Below are positions 47,160 to 58,536 of a stretch of DNA of 64,000 nt, piece after piece. The stretch is from Gonatopus flavifemur (taxonomy: Eukaryota > Arthropoda > Insecta > Hymenoptera > Dryinidae). Within the stretch, counting starts at the first letter, position 1. Every line of letters starts with the position of its first letter. Location of the stretch: positions 13,036,501 to 13,100,500 of the forward strand of contig JAFFJZ010000009.1 in assembly GCA_018340375.1 (NCBI GenBank), given 5' to 3'. The translations under genes and the position numbers were made by a program. The notes beneath the pieces were generated by a model that was not told where the DNA came from, did no database searches, and worked only from the letters and a program-made list of their open reading frames with translations.

Positions 47160-48090
47160 GTCATGAACCAGAGGGTAGACCCCACTATCCCAACGTTTTT
47201 GAGGTCGCTGAAACCGTATATGACCATGAAGAATTTTTTCAATCGCCCGTTTGCCCTCACCAACCCCCTGATGGGGGTTGGATTTGAAAAATTCGGAAAA
47301 ATTCAAATGTACGTGTATTTCTATGTTCTTTGGGACGCTGAACCCAAAAATGATAAGGAAAAAGAATTCCAACCCCTCTCTTATCCGCTAGCACCCTCCT
47401 ACCACCCCCTGATGGGGGTTGAAGTTTAAACTTTCGTAAAAAATTCAAATGTATGTGGATTTCTATGTTTTTTAGGATGCTCAAACCGAAAATGATAACA
47501 AATAAGAAATTCCACCCCTCTCTTGCCCGCTAGCACCCTGCCACCACCCCCTGATGGGGGTTGAATTTTCAACTTTCGTAAGAAATTCAAATCCATGTAG
47601 ATTTTCATGTTTTTTGGGATGCTGAAACCAAAAATGATAAGAAAAAATGAATTCCATCCTCTCTCACCAGCTAGCCCCCTCCTACCGCCTCCTGATGGGG
47701 GTTGAATTTTAAATTTTCATAATAAATGCGAATGTATGTGGATTTCTATGTTTTTTGGGATGCTGAAACCAAAAATGATGAGGACGGAGAATTCCAACCT
47801 CTCTCTCACCCGCTAGCACCCTCCTACCACCCCCTGATGGGGGCTGAGTTTGAAACTCACGTAAAGAAATTTGAATGCATATGTATTTCCATGTTTTCTA
47901 GGATGTTTGAATAAGAAATGATAACAAATAACAAATTCAACCCCTCTTTCACCCGCTAGCACTCTCTTACCACCCCCGGACGAGAGTTGAATTTGAAACT
48001 TACGTGAAAAATTCAAATCTATGTGTATTTCCATGTTTTTTGGGACGCTTAAATCAAAAATGATAACAAATAACAAATTAAACTCCTCTT
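47160..48090. repeat. 141-bp tandem minisatellite with GC hairpins
   Basis: CCCCCTGATGGGGG recurs at about 47264, 47406, 47548 and, with variation, near 47688, 47830 and 47971, a period of 141-142 bp, about 6.5 units. Each unit can form a CCCCC-TGAT-GGGGG hairpin and contains TCTATGTTTTTTGGGATGC. Mirror ORFs on both strands come from the repeat. Confidence 0.9.
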
Positions 48091-48420
48091 GAAACCACCA
48101 TCTTGAATTTCGCAAATCTGCGGCTAGATTCGTAATCAGCAACCCGAAAAATCCCCGACACGTGAGTTTCAGCAAAATTCCGCGATTTTTAAAATTTTCC
48201 ACCGCCATATTGAATCCACCATTTTGAATTTTGGAAATCTGAGTCCAGATTCGTAATCAGCGACCCGAGAAATCCCCGACACGTGAGTTTCAGCGAAATC
48301 CCCCATATTTTAAAATTTATTGCCGCCATCTTGAATCCGCCATCTTGATTTTGCAAATCTGAGTCCAGATTCGTAATCAGCGACCTCAAAAACCCGTATA
48401 TACCAAGTTTCATGGAAAAC
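48085..48420. repeat. 120-bp tandem repeat, three units
   Basis: CGTAATCAGC recurs at 48131, 48251 and 48371, exactly 120 bp apart. Units carry CGCCATCTTGAATCC and AGTTTCA. It adjoins the 141-bp array and resembles the arrays at 29400 and 59020. Confidence 0.88.
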
Positions 48421-48782
48421 CGTTCATCTGAAAAACGTATGCCGAAAAGGGTTAATAGTTAAAAAATCCTATATTTGCTTATGGGGAAATAAATATTGAG
48501 TTGTTATCATCCAGCGTCATATTTGAGATCATTTTTTGTACCAAATCCATATTTGTTAACTATCAACAAACCGTGTTTTCGTGCGAAAGTCCTGTTTTTT
48601 AATTCTAAAACTTGGGAATGTACATTAAAGCATTATTAGATTGCCTGAATGTGATATGAGGTTGAGAAAAATGTCGCATAATTTGCTTTAAATATTCGTG
48701 AGAATAAGTCAAATCAAACAAAATTGGAATAACACTCTGGAATAATTCAAATTAAATGATGAATTATGCGGGAGAATATTAT
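48421..48782. other. No recognised feature
   Basis: AT-rich unclassified DNA. Confidence 0.4.
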
Positions 48783-49359
48783 CACTGTTAGAAAAATATG
48801 TCTTAAATTTAATGATAATTATTATAAAATTTTTTACAGAATATTATTATTGAATTCAACAATGTATTTTATAATAAAAATTGTGTATTAGATTCAATAA
48901 GTGTTACGGATTTTTGCCAAAATACAAAAAAAATTCAGATTGGAAATTTGATTTGTCACCAAATTTCTTCACGCTTCGTGAATTTCGTGTTGTCGACATT
49001 CCTCTAGAGTGAGTTATGTAATCAATGTAAGTCAAGCAATTGAAGCACAAAGTTTTGGGACCTAACGGAGAATCGAACCTGCTTTCCTACCTAACCTAAC
49101 CTATTACGACTTAACGCTTCAACCACCTTGACTACATCACGATTGAAGAAACCGATTGAGAAATACGATGTGGTTTTAGATATCACATATGCTGACGTCA
49201 TGACATCATACATGTAATGGGATTCTCCCACAAAAAATTCATGAAAAAGTGAAATTTCATAAAATAAATTGTAAATCCCAGAATATTATTGATTTTGAAA
49301 TGCACTTATGAAATTCCATAAGAATTCTTATATTAAATTTAAGAAATTCTCCAACAGTG
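48783..49359. mobile_element. MITE with CACTGTTRGA termini and tRNA-like core
   Basis: 577 bp. The left end CACTGTTAGAAAAATATG and right end CTCCAACAGTG are inverted, and both are followed by TCTTAAATTTAAT-type sequence inward. ATTAT flanks both ends (48778-48782 and 49360-49364), a possible 5-bp target duplication. A tRNA-like module lies in its middle. Confidence 0.78.
49061..49140 (-). ncRNA. tRNA-like Pol III module 3
   Basis: On the minus strand, TAGTCAAGGTGGTTGAAGCG fits an A box and GGTTCGATTCTCC a B box. The segment where the anticodon arm would be reads GGTTAGGTTAGGTAGG. No T-run follows, so transcription would not stop cleanly here. It lies inside the MITE at 48783-49359. Confidence 0.45.
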
Positions 49360-50004
49360 ATTATTAAGTTGAACAAACTGAATGAAAAGTTATGGTGAAA
49401 TATTCTAATAATTTTGTAGGAAAATTCAGCCTACAAGACTGTCTCTCATATTCTTTCCGGATAAAACGGATTTCTTAAAACGCAAGAAAATTTTCAATGT
49501 TCCATGGTTATACATATATACAGAACTATATATTCTGCTGCAATATAGATCGGGAGTCGAATCAAATTCAAGGTGTTTATGTCAAATCAAATTTCCTAAT
49601 TATTAACAAATCTGTGTTTGAGAGAAAAGAATCGCATGCACATTGGGAAACTGAATTATTGTGTTGGAATTCAATTTTGAATTTGAGTCAATCAATCATT
49701 CATTTCTTCATATTCTTAGTTTACTAGTACTTATCTAATGAAAATCTTGTACTTATCAAACCGTCTATTAGTAAATTAGGAATCGTTTATTACTTGAGGG
49801 AAAAATGAAATCATTCACATGAAATAAATGGACTAAATAAACGATTCGTTTGTTCTGAATGTCACATAAAATCAATCGTATGTACGCCAACTATGATATT
49901 TATTGACAATTACCATATCGATTCATAATTAATGAATATTTTTGAACAGACGCCAAATAAATATATTCATTTAATATGAGTAAACTCTTCTCTCAGTGTA
50001 CAAC
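49360..50004. other. Unclassified DNA ending in a MITE terminus
   Basis: AT-rich. The last bases (CTTCTCTCAGTGTA, to about 50000) are the terminus of a CACTGAGAGAAG-type MITE, whose other end I could not find. Confidence 0.4.
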
Positions 50005-50085
50005 AAAAGTTTTCCAACATTCTCCCCGGTGCAGAAGTGTGTGGGTTATGCAGGACAGAAGCCAGTGTATTTTCTAGAGAGCAGA
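50005..50085 (+). pseudogene. Fragment of DDE-like exon 1
   Basis: On the plus strand, F-S-N-I-L-P-G-A-E-V-C-G-L-C-R-T matches F-P-S-I-L-P-D-A-K-V-C-G-L-C-R-K in exon 1 at 46288-46521, which is on the opposite strand. It ends where the right inverted arm begins. DNA homology to about 46340-46405 is also clear. It is probably what remains of an internally deleted inverted copy of the element. Confidence 0.7.
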
Positions 50086-50720
50086 ATTATTCCATATTTA
50101 TTATATTATTCATATTTATTCGTTATTATGTTCCATAATTCCAAAAGCTGTTATTGATAAAGTTTGATAATATAATGGTACGGTAACATTGTATGAAATC
50201 ATTGACATGATTAAAAAGTCATATTCTATTGAAAAACAGTTCGTTACACATTAATTCCACGTCAACGGTATGACGAACCGTATCAGGACGTTCGTGAGCT
50301 GATAGGAATATGCGACACGCGCGCTTCAAACCGTTGTGAATGCCAGATGAAATTCTTTTCCCATAATTTCTCCCACACGATTCCAAAGCTGAAGAATCCA
50401 GCTTTCAGATGAGCCAACGTAAAAAATTTTCAACATTGTCAAAATTGAAAAAAAATGCAAAAATGACTTTAAACTCGCTAAATTTGTTGGAAAAATTTTT
50501 TTTTCACAAAAACAGATTACGCCATTGTAAATAACAGGAAAAAAGCTACGGAAGATAATATCGAAAATCATTTCATAAAAGAATGTAATTCAAGAAATTA
50601 TATCTTCAGAAGAGCTGATTAAACGAAATCTGTGAATTTTGGACCCCTGTAGTTTGATAATCAGAGGTACCAGAGCAAAACCCTTTATAGGATTAAAAGT
50701 CACTAACTAATACTACATTT
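50086..50720 (-). repeat. Right inverted arm (~635 bp) of DDE-like element
   Basis: Inverted copy of 43037-43681 with scattered substitutions and small indels. Its outer edge at 50720 touches a LINE fragment. No clear target-site duplication is visible at the outer edges. Confidence 0.88.
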
Positions 50721-51422
50721 CAGTGAGATTTAGAAAGATTGAGGAGGTCAAAATTTTGAGCTGGTACGCTTGAGAAATTTTGCCCCATATCTACGAAACC
50801 TATATACACAGATTTTTTCAACTCTAGACTTCTCTCTACTATTGTGCTGAGTGCTGATATTGCTTCCCGCGTTACCTTATCCTTCCTGAAACCGAACTGA
50901 TCTTCTGCTAATCTACTCTCTATTTTATTCTCTATTTTCCTGTATATGATTTTTGTCAGTATTTTCGAGACATGTGAAGTTAAACTAATCGTTCTGTTTC
51001 TCGCATTTGTCTGCTCCTTGTTTTTTTGGAATGATGACAAGTTTATTCCTCTGGAACTCTTTCGGTACTTCTCCTCTTCCGTACATATCTCTGACCAATT
51101 CAAACAGTGCGTCACGAGTTTTCTGACTGGAGGCTTTGATAAGGTCCGCACTTATTTTATCTATTCCGGGCGCTTTATTATTTTTCGATTCTTTCAAAGC
51201 CCTGTCGAATTCTGATCTCAACATTGAATCTCCCAATTCTTCTTCATCCAAATCTTCCTCCCTCTCTAAAAAGCCTATATCATCGCTTTCTTTATACAGA
51301 TTTTCTAAATGATTAATCCATTGTTGTATTTTTCCATCTGTTCTTATCAATCGTCTCCTCAGAGAATTTTTAATCTCACTGCTTCCAGCATAGTCCGTCA
51401 TCGTGACACAATGAAAATACAA
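50721..51422 (-). pseudogene. LINE reverse-transcriptase fragment
   Basis: Two overlapping frames on the minus strand form one RT N-terminal half. The first includes S-K-N-N-K-A-P-G-I-D-K-I and V-I-I-P-K-K; the second, after a frameshift near 50990, includes I-S-L-T-S-H-V-S-K-I-L-T-K-I and D-Q-F-G-F-R-K. The motif A region reads G-F-V-D-M-G-Q-N-F-S-S, where a second Asp is expected in place of Ser. The fragment ends at the inverted arm, so palm and thumb are absent. The style resembles arthropod RTE/CR1-group LINEs; it is not the LINE at 54190. Confidence 0.85.
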
Positions 51423-51997
51423 TTTTTATCTTCTTGTTTCAGGTACGTGCTCAATGATTGTGGAAGAGGTATGATTGTTCTACAACTCGTGTATGTAAGG
51501 ATTTTTTATTCTCTTATCAGATTTATTTTGAAAAAGAGCCAACAATTTATTGCAAAATATTATATACTTCGATAAAATCACGCAATAGGAACAAATAAAA
51601 TCGTCGATAAAATCAGAATCATGAATGTATGTAAAACAGTAGTGAAATATTCTACGAATGTTTATCGTTGACTTGTATCCTGACCCTTGGAAAGGATCTT
51701 GTATACAGTGAAGGTAGAAAAATTTTGGTATGAATGCATTGTGCCTGCAGATAAGAGTGATGAGAAGAATCATTGGAATTGTGATACCATATCGTGCCTT
51801 TTGATCTATTTATTCCAATTCTCTGATAGGAGAATTCTTAAAGTTTTGATGAAAAATTTCATTTTGTGATGGAAACTGTGATAATGAGAAAGAATGGAAA
51901 TACAAACTTTTCAAGTTCAGTTGGATTGATTATTTCAAGTTTATCCAAGTGTATTGGAGAACGCTATTGACCAGCAATTGACGTGACTATAAGCATA
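51423..51997. other. No recognised feature
   Basis: AT-rich unclassified DNA; may include the decayed remainder of the LINE fragment. Confidence 0.4.
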
Positions 51998-52235
51998 CAC
52001 TGTAAAAAATAACCGGAATTTTTCTATACGCAGCAACCGGAAAATTCCGATCACGCGATAGGAAATCAATTCCTGATGAATGTCTATGGAATTTCTCATA
52101 AATTCAACAAAAAATTCCAACCTCCATGAGATTTCTACTATCATTTTCCAGTGAATTTCTGGTAAGATACTGAAAATTTCGAACGCATGTATGTGTTAAT
52201 TATTACCGAATCTTTATGTGAAGTTTCTCACAGTG
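51998..52235. mobile_element. TA-flanked CACTGTAAAAAA MITE
   Basis: 238 bp, left CACTGTAAAAAATAACC, right CTCACAGTG, with TA at 51996-51997 and 52236-52237. Inner words GGAATTTTTC and GGAAAATTCC are shared in both orientations. Same family as 19438-19688. Confidence 0.82.
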
Positions 52236-54171
52236 TAGGCGTGGTCACACTAGTCCTCAGAGGGCCGCGGAAATCGGCATAAAAACCACCTTTTATCATT
52301 CGAAAATTCAGAGAAAACCATAAGAGGGGCAGGTGTTTTGATATTAATCGATCCCTGATGAGAAAAAAGTAGTCCAAATTTACTTCAATCGAATATGGTT
52401 TATTAACTAACAACAAATCTTATTTGACCCAAATGATGTTTTGTTTACAATCAATAAGCCTTTTTCGTGATAAATGAACTCTTTCCTCAGTGTATGACAA
52501 TAAGTGACACCATGACCAGGGCTTTCACATTTGCTTTTTCTTCTTTTTCTGCTTGGGCATTTCAACCAAGATCGGGTGATTTCGTTGGAAAAAGTGAATT
52601 GGTGAAAGCCTCACACTAAAACATAACGTTTTCCACTGACTCGAGTTGCTTGGAAATATTTATGTTCTTCTGAAACATTTGTGTCTTCCAATCACAGCAA
52701 TGGTTCGTTGCGTTAATCGTACAAGTTATTCTATTCCTCATCTCGTTATTCAACTCTTCTTGTACAGAATTCATTGAAAGAAATACAAGGTTTTCATTTT
52801 CTGTCTAATAAAATCGTATGAATCAATGCAATATCTTCCCATGATTCCATTAGGGACGCACGAATGTTTCGTTTACTTAGCTTCGAGTCGGTCAAATCTC
52901 ATTAAAATCATTCAATACGCTCCTGTTTGATAGATGAAGAATAATCTTGAAACATAATTCTTTTGATCATGGCTCCAATGTCGATCTTCTTCTTTCTCTT
53001 CCATTTCTTTTTTGCCGCTCTTTTCTCCAGATCAACGGATGAATAAATGAATGAATGGATGAATGAATGAATGAATACAACATCCGTATTATCGTATCAC
53101 CTAAACTCCCTCTAGTGTTTTTCCTTTGTGATATAGGGATAGCAATGAACAATTTACGTTTCGTTGTCCTTTGGTCGTCATGGATTTTATGGTCACAATA
53201 AATCCGTGGTTTCGGTGGACTAGTATCAACTATGCACGGAGACCATTCTTCTTCAGTTTGTGTGTGGGATTTGGCGAAGCAATGCCGACTTCTTTCGTGA
53301 TAAAAACATAATTTTGATTCCAATAGTGTCATATGCTTGTGGGTTTTATTTATTGCCTGGTCGAACGGGATTGAATTAATGAATCTCTCTCATTTAGATT
53401 AACTTTGCAGGAAATTCATGGTGGATGCTTATGTGGATATTCTGGAAATAACAACGAAAAATTCGTATTCGGTATATATACTGAGGGAGGGTACTTTTAT
53501 GTTGAAGTAAAATTGCTGGTAAAATGCTCTATTCAATAATAGAAACGTGGCCGAGTATGAATCCATTTTTGTCAGACTTGTCAGTATTGGGAACTCAACT
53601 AACACCATCATGACAAAATCAGTTGTCAAACAACATTTTACATGAAGTTCAGTGTGAGATTTGCAACCGTTCCTGTGCTGTTCCCGTATCCGTATGGGAA
53701 AAGTCCAGAAATTATGTAACGCTATTTACTGTTTCCTTCTCAATCTCACTCATCATCCCATACTGCACCGGGAGGTACTATCAACATCCTTGGAACGTCT
53801 TCTGAAACGTTTGGAATGTTCTAAAAATGTTTCGGGACGTTCAGAAGAAATCGCATGTATATACCAAGGATGTACAAATGTCCGGTATAGTCTTATACAG
53901 GTTTCCATGGAACGTTTATGAAACATGTAAAATGAGAATTTGTTAATGATAAAACTTGTGCCAAATCTTTTAATATTCCTCCGGAGTATATTGCATCTCC
54001 GGAGATGCAAATGAACTGTGGTGCAGCCTGTATGGATAGATTTGATAAATGAAGGCTGAGAGTTACAAAGGGCCTTACCCACATCGAAATAATTTTTCAG
54101 GTGATAAAAACGCTCTCATTTTTCCTATTAGTCAAAATCAACAGATTCATGAGTGATTTTACAATTAATTT
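52236..54171. other. Unclassified, with microsatellite
   Basis: A GAAT/GATG microsatellite lies at 53038-53078 (ATGAATGAATGAATG). A small hairpin, GCATCTCCGGAGATGC, lies at 53993-54008. The word ACTGAGAGAGTATAC near 54246 is past this stretch. The ORFs at 52967-53332 and 53661-54082 have no signature and overlap on both strands. Confidence 0.4.
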
Positions 54172-54189
54172 GACCCATTCTGTTACCCT
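54172..54189. repeat. LINE target-site duplication, left
   Basis: GACCCATTCTGTTACCCT, identical to 58629-58646. An 18-bp perfect duplication flanking the LINE. Confidence 0.92.
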
Positions 54190-54378
54190 AGTAGTAGTAA
54201 TAATTTTATTGTTTTGGGACTTGTACGTCCATACAAACAGAGTCTCTACACTGAGAGAGTATACAGTACATTTTCTTATAACTACATAATAATTTTCCTA
54301 TAAAAACTTATCCTAAGGTGTACAATACGTTGTTTAACTATTCGTTTATTCTTTATTTGTATAATTATATTGTCAAGT

Positions 54379-57300
54379 TTATATGTTTATTATAGCAATA
54401 TCAAGCTCACTAACAATCTTGTTCAATATACTCAAGACGTATGCAATTGTTTTTCCCATATGTTTTTCCGAAAGTTCCTCTAAAATGTTTATAAAATAAT
54501 CTGCAGAGGAAGTTCGCGTGTCATAATCATCAAAAAAGATTTCTCTCATACTGTGGAATCGCTTACACGCTATTAGAACATGGAAAAAGTTAGTATTACC
54601 TTCGTTACAATATTCACACTCTTCATAATTATTGAATTTGTAGATTTTAGATTCATAGATAATTCGAGGAGTTACGTGGTTCATAAGTCTCAACTGCGCG
54701 AAAAATCTCTTTTGGGCCAATCTATTGGATAAGGAAAGGTACCTTTGAGCACTTCCATTGAGCGAAAGTGCTGGTAGAATTATCAAAGACGAGGATTCTT
54801 TGTAGCTTTTCAAGTCTTTAGAAGTTAGATAAGTTTTGAATTTTTCTATTAGACTGTCTACAGCATTGGTCGATGAGAGGACTGAAAAGTCCTCACATAT
54901 TTTTGCTTCTCCTATTGGGTCCAAGAATTTATTTTTTATCTGAGCTACCCAGTTGTACTTGATAAGGCAACTTTCTTTGTTATATGATTGACATAGTTTT
55001 TGGAAGCTTAGTTGCGGATACCTTTCGTTTTCCATTGAAAGTATTTTGACTATCCACCTCAGAATTAGCTTAAAGATTATTAGTGATGTGTGTGCCCTCC
55101 CTGTTTCTAATCTTACCGCGTAATTTGGTGTACATTGACTGATTCCAAGAAGCTTTTTGAGAAAATTGATCTGTACTCTTTCCATCTTATCGACATACAT
55201 TAAACCCCAGACAAAACTTCCATAGGTTAAAATAGATGTGATTGAAGAGTCTATAAGACCATTTATTTGTTTCCATGAACTGATTTTTGCATTTCTCACC
55301 GAGGATATAGTGGATGCACTGGCTACATTAGATTTAGCTACTATATTTTTAGCTGCTTCCTCAAAGTGAGCGGACTTATGAAAAATAATGCCTAGATAAT
55401 TATATTCCTTCTCGATTTTAATTTCGTTTGCTCCAAAGTAAAATTTTATATTACTTTCTTGACCAGCCCTGCCTTTTTTGAATATTACGATCTTAGTTTT
55501 ACCTACGCTCAGGTTTAATCTATTCAATTCGCAATATTCATAGAGAGCTTTGAGGATTTTCACCATTCCAGCTGGTGTTTCTGAAAGTATCACAATATCA
55601 TCGGCATAGGGAATTGAGATAATTTCAGTCAGTAAAGAGATGGAAATTCCTCTTATACCCTTCGCTAACAAAAAAGTTTCCAAGTCTGCTAAGAATAGCG
55701 CAGAGATAATTGGGCTTAGAATTTCACCCTGTAACACTCCTTGGGTTATGGGGATCGATTCTGAGAGCCCTGTACGGCTTTTTATCTTCATTTCAGCGTT
55801 GGAGTATAGGCTCATTAAAATTCTCGTCAATTTAGAGCTAAGTCCTTTATTTTTAAACTTTTCCTATAATATGTTATGGTCTACAGAATCGAACGCTCTT
55901 TTAAGGTCTACAAATAGCGCAAAGAGTTTCCCTCTTTTCTTCTGGAGTTGAGTTTGTATCAGGGCGTTCAGTGTGAATATATTATCAGCACAGCTCCTTC
56001 TTGTTCTGAAGCCTGACTGAGATTCAGGGATCATTTTATTTGATTCGCACCAAAGAGCGATTCTAGAATTTGATATCTGGGTGAAAATCTTAACTACAGT
56101 ATTAACAAGGGCGATGGGCCGATAATTGGCCGGATCGAGAATACTCCCTTTCTTATGCACAATTTTGACGAGAATATGCGACCAAGATTGAGGCACCCTC
56201 TCTGATCGCATAATCCTATTAAACATAACATTGATGTATAACAGCCAGTTGCCTGGTAGCCCTTTAAAAAATTCGTTTCGTATACCATATTCTCCTGGTG
56301 ATTTATCTGTCTTACATTTTTGGATACTTAGATTAATCTCCTCCATAGATATGTCACCATCCAGCGCAGGGATGTAGGTGTTAGAAATTCCGAGTAGCAG
56401 GGGATTTTTTGGCGGGGAGAGATTCTTAAAGTAAGTATACCACGTATCCAGTGGAATAGCTTCAGTCGAAACCTTCACCCTATTTCTAAAACTATTCAAT
56501 ATTTTCCAAAAAGTTTCTGCATCCGTAGCTGCAGCTAATTCATCTACCTGTCTCATTTTGAATCTATTCTTTGTGTCTTTGATTATTTTCTTATAAGATT
56601 TTTTGTGCTCAATATATAATTCAACGTCTTGTTTGTTGAATGATGAGGTTCCACACTTTTTTAAACTCTCATTCAATAATTTCTTGCTATTGATACATTC
56701 AAAATTAAACCAGGGTTTATTTTGTTCCACACTCCTTATTTTATACTTTCCCATTCCTACTCGTTGCGCTGAATATCTAATGGAATTAGTTAAATTTTCA
56801 TTTGAAATATTGACATCCCCATCGATATGAGCAACTTTCCCAGAGGAAATCATCGAGTTATAGAAATCGTACGCTTTTGAATGTTTCCATTCAAAGCTAT
56901 TAACTTCCGCGTGTGAGTTGGTACGTTTATCGTTCATTTGTGTATATGTTTGAATTCGCGTTGGGAAGTGATGTGACCTTGTAGGTATCTGTATAACCTG
57001 GAAATCTTTAATTTTGTTCGATGCCATGCCGTTACACCACACTAGGTCATTGACCGAGCAACCTATTTCACTTGAATACGTATAATGGGCAGGCCTATCT
57101 GAGAAGCTTCTTCCTTTGATTAATACAAACCCTCGATCTTCCATAAAATTAATGCACATTCGTCCCCTTTGATTTATAAATCCGTCTTGAGAATCTCTAT
57201 TGTTGTATAGGTTTGTATTATCTAAGATACCACAGTCTGTAAGATCGTTTAAATTCCCGACGCGTGCGTTAACATCCCCACCTACAATTATGTTATCATC

Positions 57301-57720
57301 AGGAAATTTGTTTTGTATACAATTCAAAACTCCATCAAATTCTGACAATATTATACCTAAGTGATCTTCTTGGTTAACATAGAAGGTGTTTATAACAGTG
57401 TTTCGATTTTTTAACCGAAAGGATATAAAGTTATTTGTCGTGATTACATTATCTATTTCGTAAATTTCAAAACTCACAAAACAAATTATGCCTCCTTTCG
57501 CTCTTCCTTTCTTAGCTGTTCTTCTTGCCGTTGATTGTATATAGCCAAAACCTTGTGACTTCATCGATGTTGGTATGGACGTTGGATCTTGTATCCATGT
57601 CTCATATACACATACAATATCTGTTTTGTTTACTTCTTCGGCGATGTCATCGATGTTTGATATGCCCGCTACGTTCCAGAACACAATGTTGAGCGAGGAT
57701 GAGGTTGAAGTGGGTAATTG
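54379..57720 (-). pseudogene. LINE ORF2: endonuclease, RT, C-terminal CCHC; one nonsense codon
   Basis: The frame continues directly from ORF1 after its UAA. The endonuclease has F-W-N-V-A-G, V-Y-E-T-W, G-G-D-V-N-A-R and R-S-H-H-F-P, where the last is usually S-D-H. The RT has Y-R-P-I-A-L-V-N-T, motif A F-V-D-L-K-R-A-F-D-S-V, motif B Q-G-E-I-L-S-P and Y-A-D-D. A C-terminal zinc motif reads C-E-Y-C-(x8)-H-(x4)-C. TAG at 55864-55866, in H-N-I-L-stop-E-K-F, sits where relatives have Trp, so TGG to TAG is likely. No AUG precedes the endonuclease; the first lies about 40 codons in. ORF2 would nick target DNA and copy the RNA there. Everything else in its 1113 codons is open. Confidence 0.93.
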
Positions 57721-57723
57721 TTA
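57715..57723 (-). promoter_or_regulatory. Leaky-stop context between LINE ORF1 and ORF2
   Basis: On the minus strand the ORF1 stop and next codons read TAA-CAA-TTA. This fits the stop-CAR-YYA rule of the tobacco mosaic virus-type readthrough signal. ORF1 and ORF2 share one frame across it. Readthrough itself is inferred. Confidence 0.55.
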
Positions 57724-58536
57724 TGCATTGTTAGTAGAATTGGATGCAGTCTCCTTAGACGTAAAATATTTTCCAATACTATTGCTATTTTTGATCATTT
57801 TTGGGCGGGAGAGCAGCGAGTCTTTTGCTTTACGTCCTCTTTTTCTACTCGAGATGGAGCTTTGAGATAAAATCGAGGTATCACTGTCTTCTCCCCCACT
57901 TTCTTCAACAGTGGGTTCTTTTATGAGAGAAAGAGCACTGTTTGTATCATAGTCTATGTTATTGACGACAATTTTATTTCCTTTTATTTTTGGTTTGATG
58001 TTATAATTCTCCAACAACTTTTTAACACTTATACGTTTTTTCCTTTCATCTCTCTGTAATGGAGATAGATCATTCGAAGCAGATATTCCAATTTGTTCCA
58101 ATTCCTCTCGTTTTTCAAATATACACTTCTTATAGTCGGCTAAGGTGAACGTTATCATAATTGGTCTCTTCTTCTGTGTTCTTCCTAGACGTCTAATATC
58201 TGTGATCGCGTTCTCCGGTATATTAATATTATGTTCCTTGAAAAGATCGTTTATATACTTCGGGAGTTTTTTGTTCATTTCTTCTTCATCTTTGATGTTG
58301 AACAAAATCAAATTCCTGATCCTTCCTCTGTTTCCTATCATATTGACTTCTTTTCGTAGCATTTCCATGCCCATCCTCAGTTCACGGTTCTCCGTTTCCA
58401 GGGCCTTTTGCTTTTTCTTTAGATTGGTAATTTCTTCGTTATATTTCAATATTGTTATATTAAGATTTTCAAATTTGCTATTAAGTTCACTTTGTACACT
58501 CAATATAAGTTGTTTCAACTCATCGTTTATCGTCAT
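57721..58536 (-). CDS. LINE ORF1, RNA-binding type
   Basis: I chose ATG 58536 (M-T-I-N-D-E-L-K); an upstream ATG at 58581 would add 15 residues. The product is 271 residues. About residues 5-75 are heptad-like and rich in Leu, Lys, Glu and Asn, which suggests a coiled coil. About 80-180 look like the RNA-binding ORF1 fold of LINEs (R-N-L-I-L-F-N-I, I-T-D-I-R-R-L-G-R, R-P-I-M-I-T-F). The tail is Ser- and Lys/Arg-rich (S-S-R-K-R-G-R-K-A-K). No CCHC knuckle is present. The ORF is intact and ends at the leaky-context UAA before ORF2. It would bind the element RNA. Confidence 0.9.
   Translation of the reverse strand: MTINDELKQLILSVQSELNSKFENLNITILKYNEEITNLKKKQKALETENRELRMGMEMLRKEVNMIGNRGRIRNLILFNIKDEEEMNKKLPKYINDLFKEHNINIPENAITDIRRLGRTQKKRPIMITFTLADYKKCIFEKREELEQIGISASNDLSPLQRDERKKRISVKKLLENYNIKPKIKGNKIVVNNIDYDTNSALSLIKEPTVEESGGEDSDTSILSQSSISSRKRGRKAKDSLLSRPKMIKNSNSIGKYFTSKETASNSTNNA

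Noticed and set aside
49085..49105. Short CCTAACCTAACC run, like the insect telomere repeat
   Set aside because: Only about two and a half units, inside a tRNA-like module of a MITE; far too short for a telomeric tract.
43186..50571. Matching 81-residue ORFs in the DDE-like arms, as a possible protein family
   Set aside because: They lie wholly within the inverted arms; without outside homologues, coding cannot be separated from arm duplication.
52967..53332. 121-codon minus-strand ORF as a host gene
   Set aside because: Part of it is translated GAAT microsatellite (repeated I-H-S-F), and the rest has no recognisable domain.
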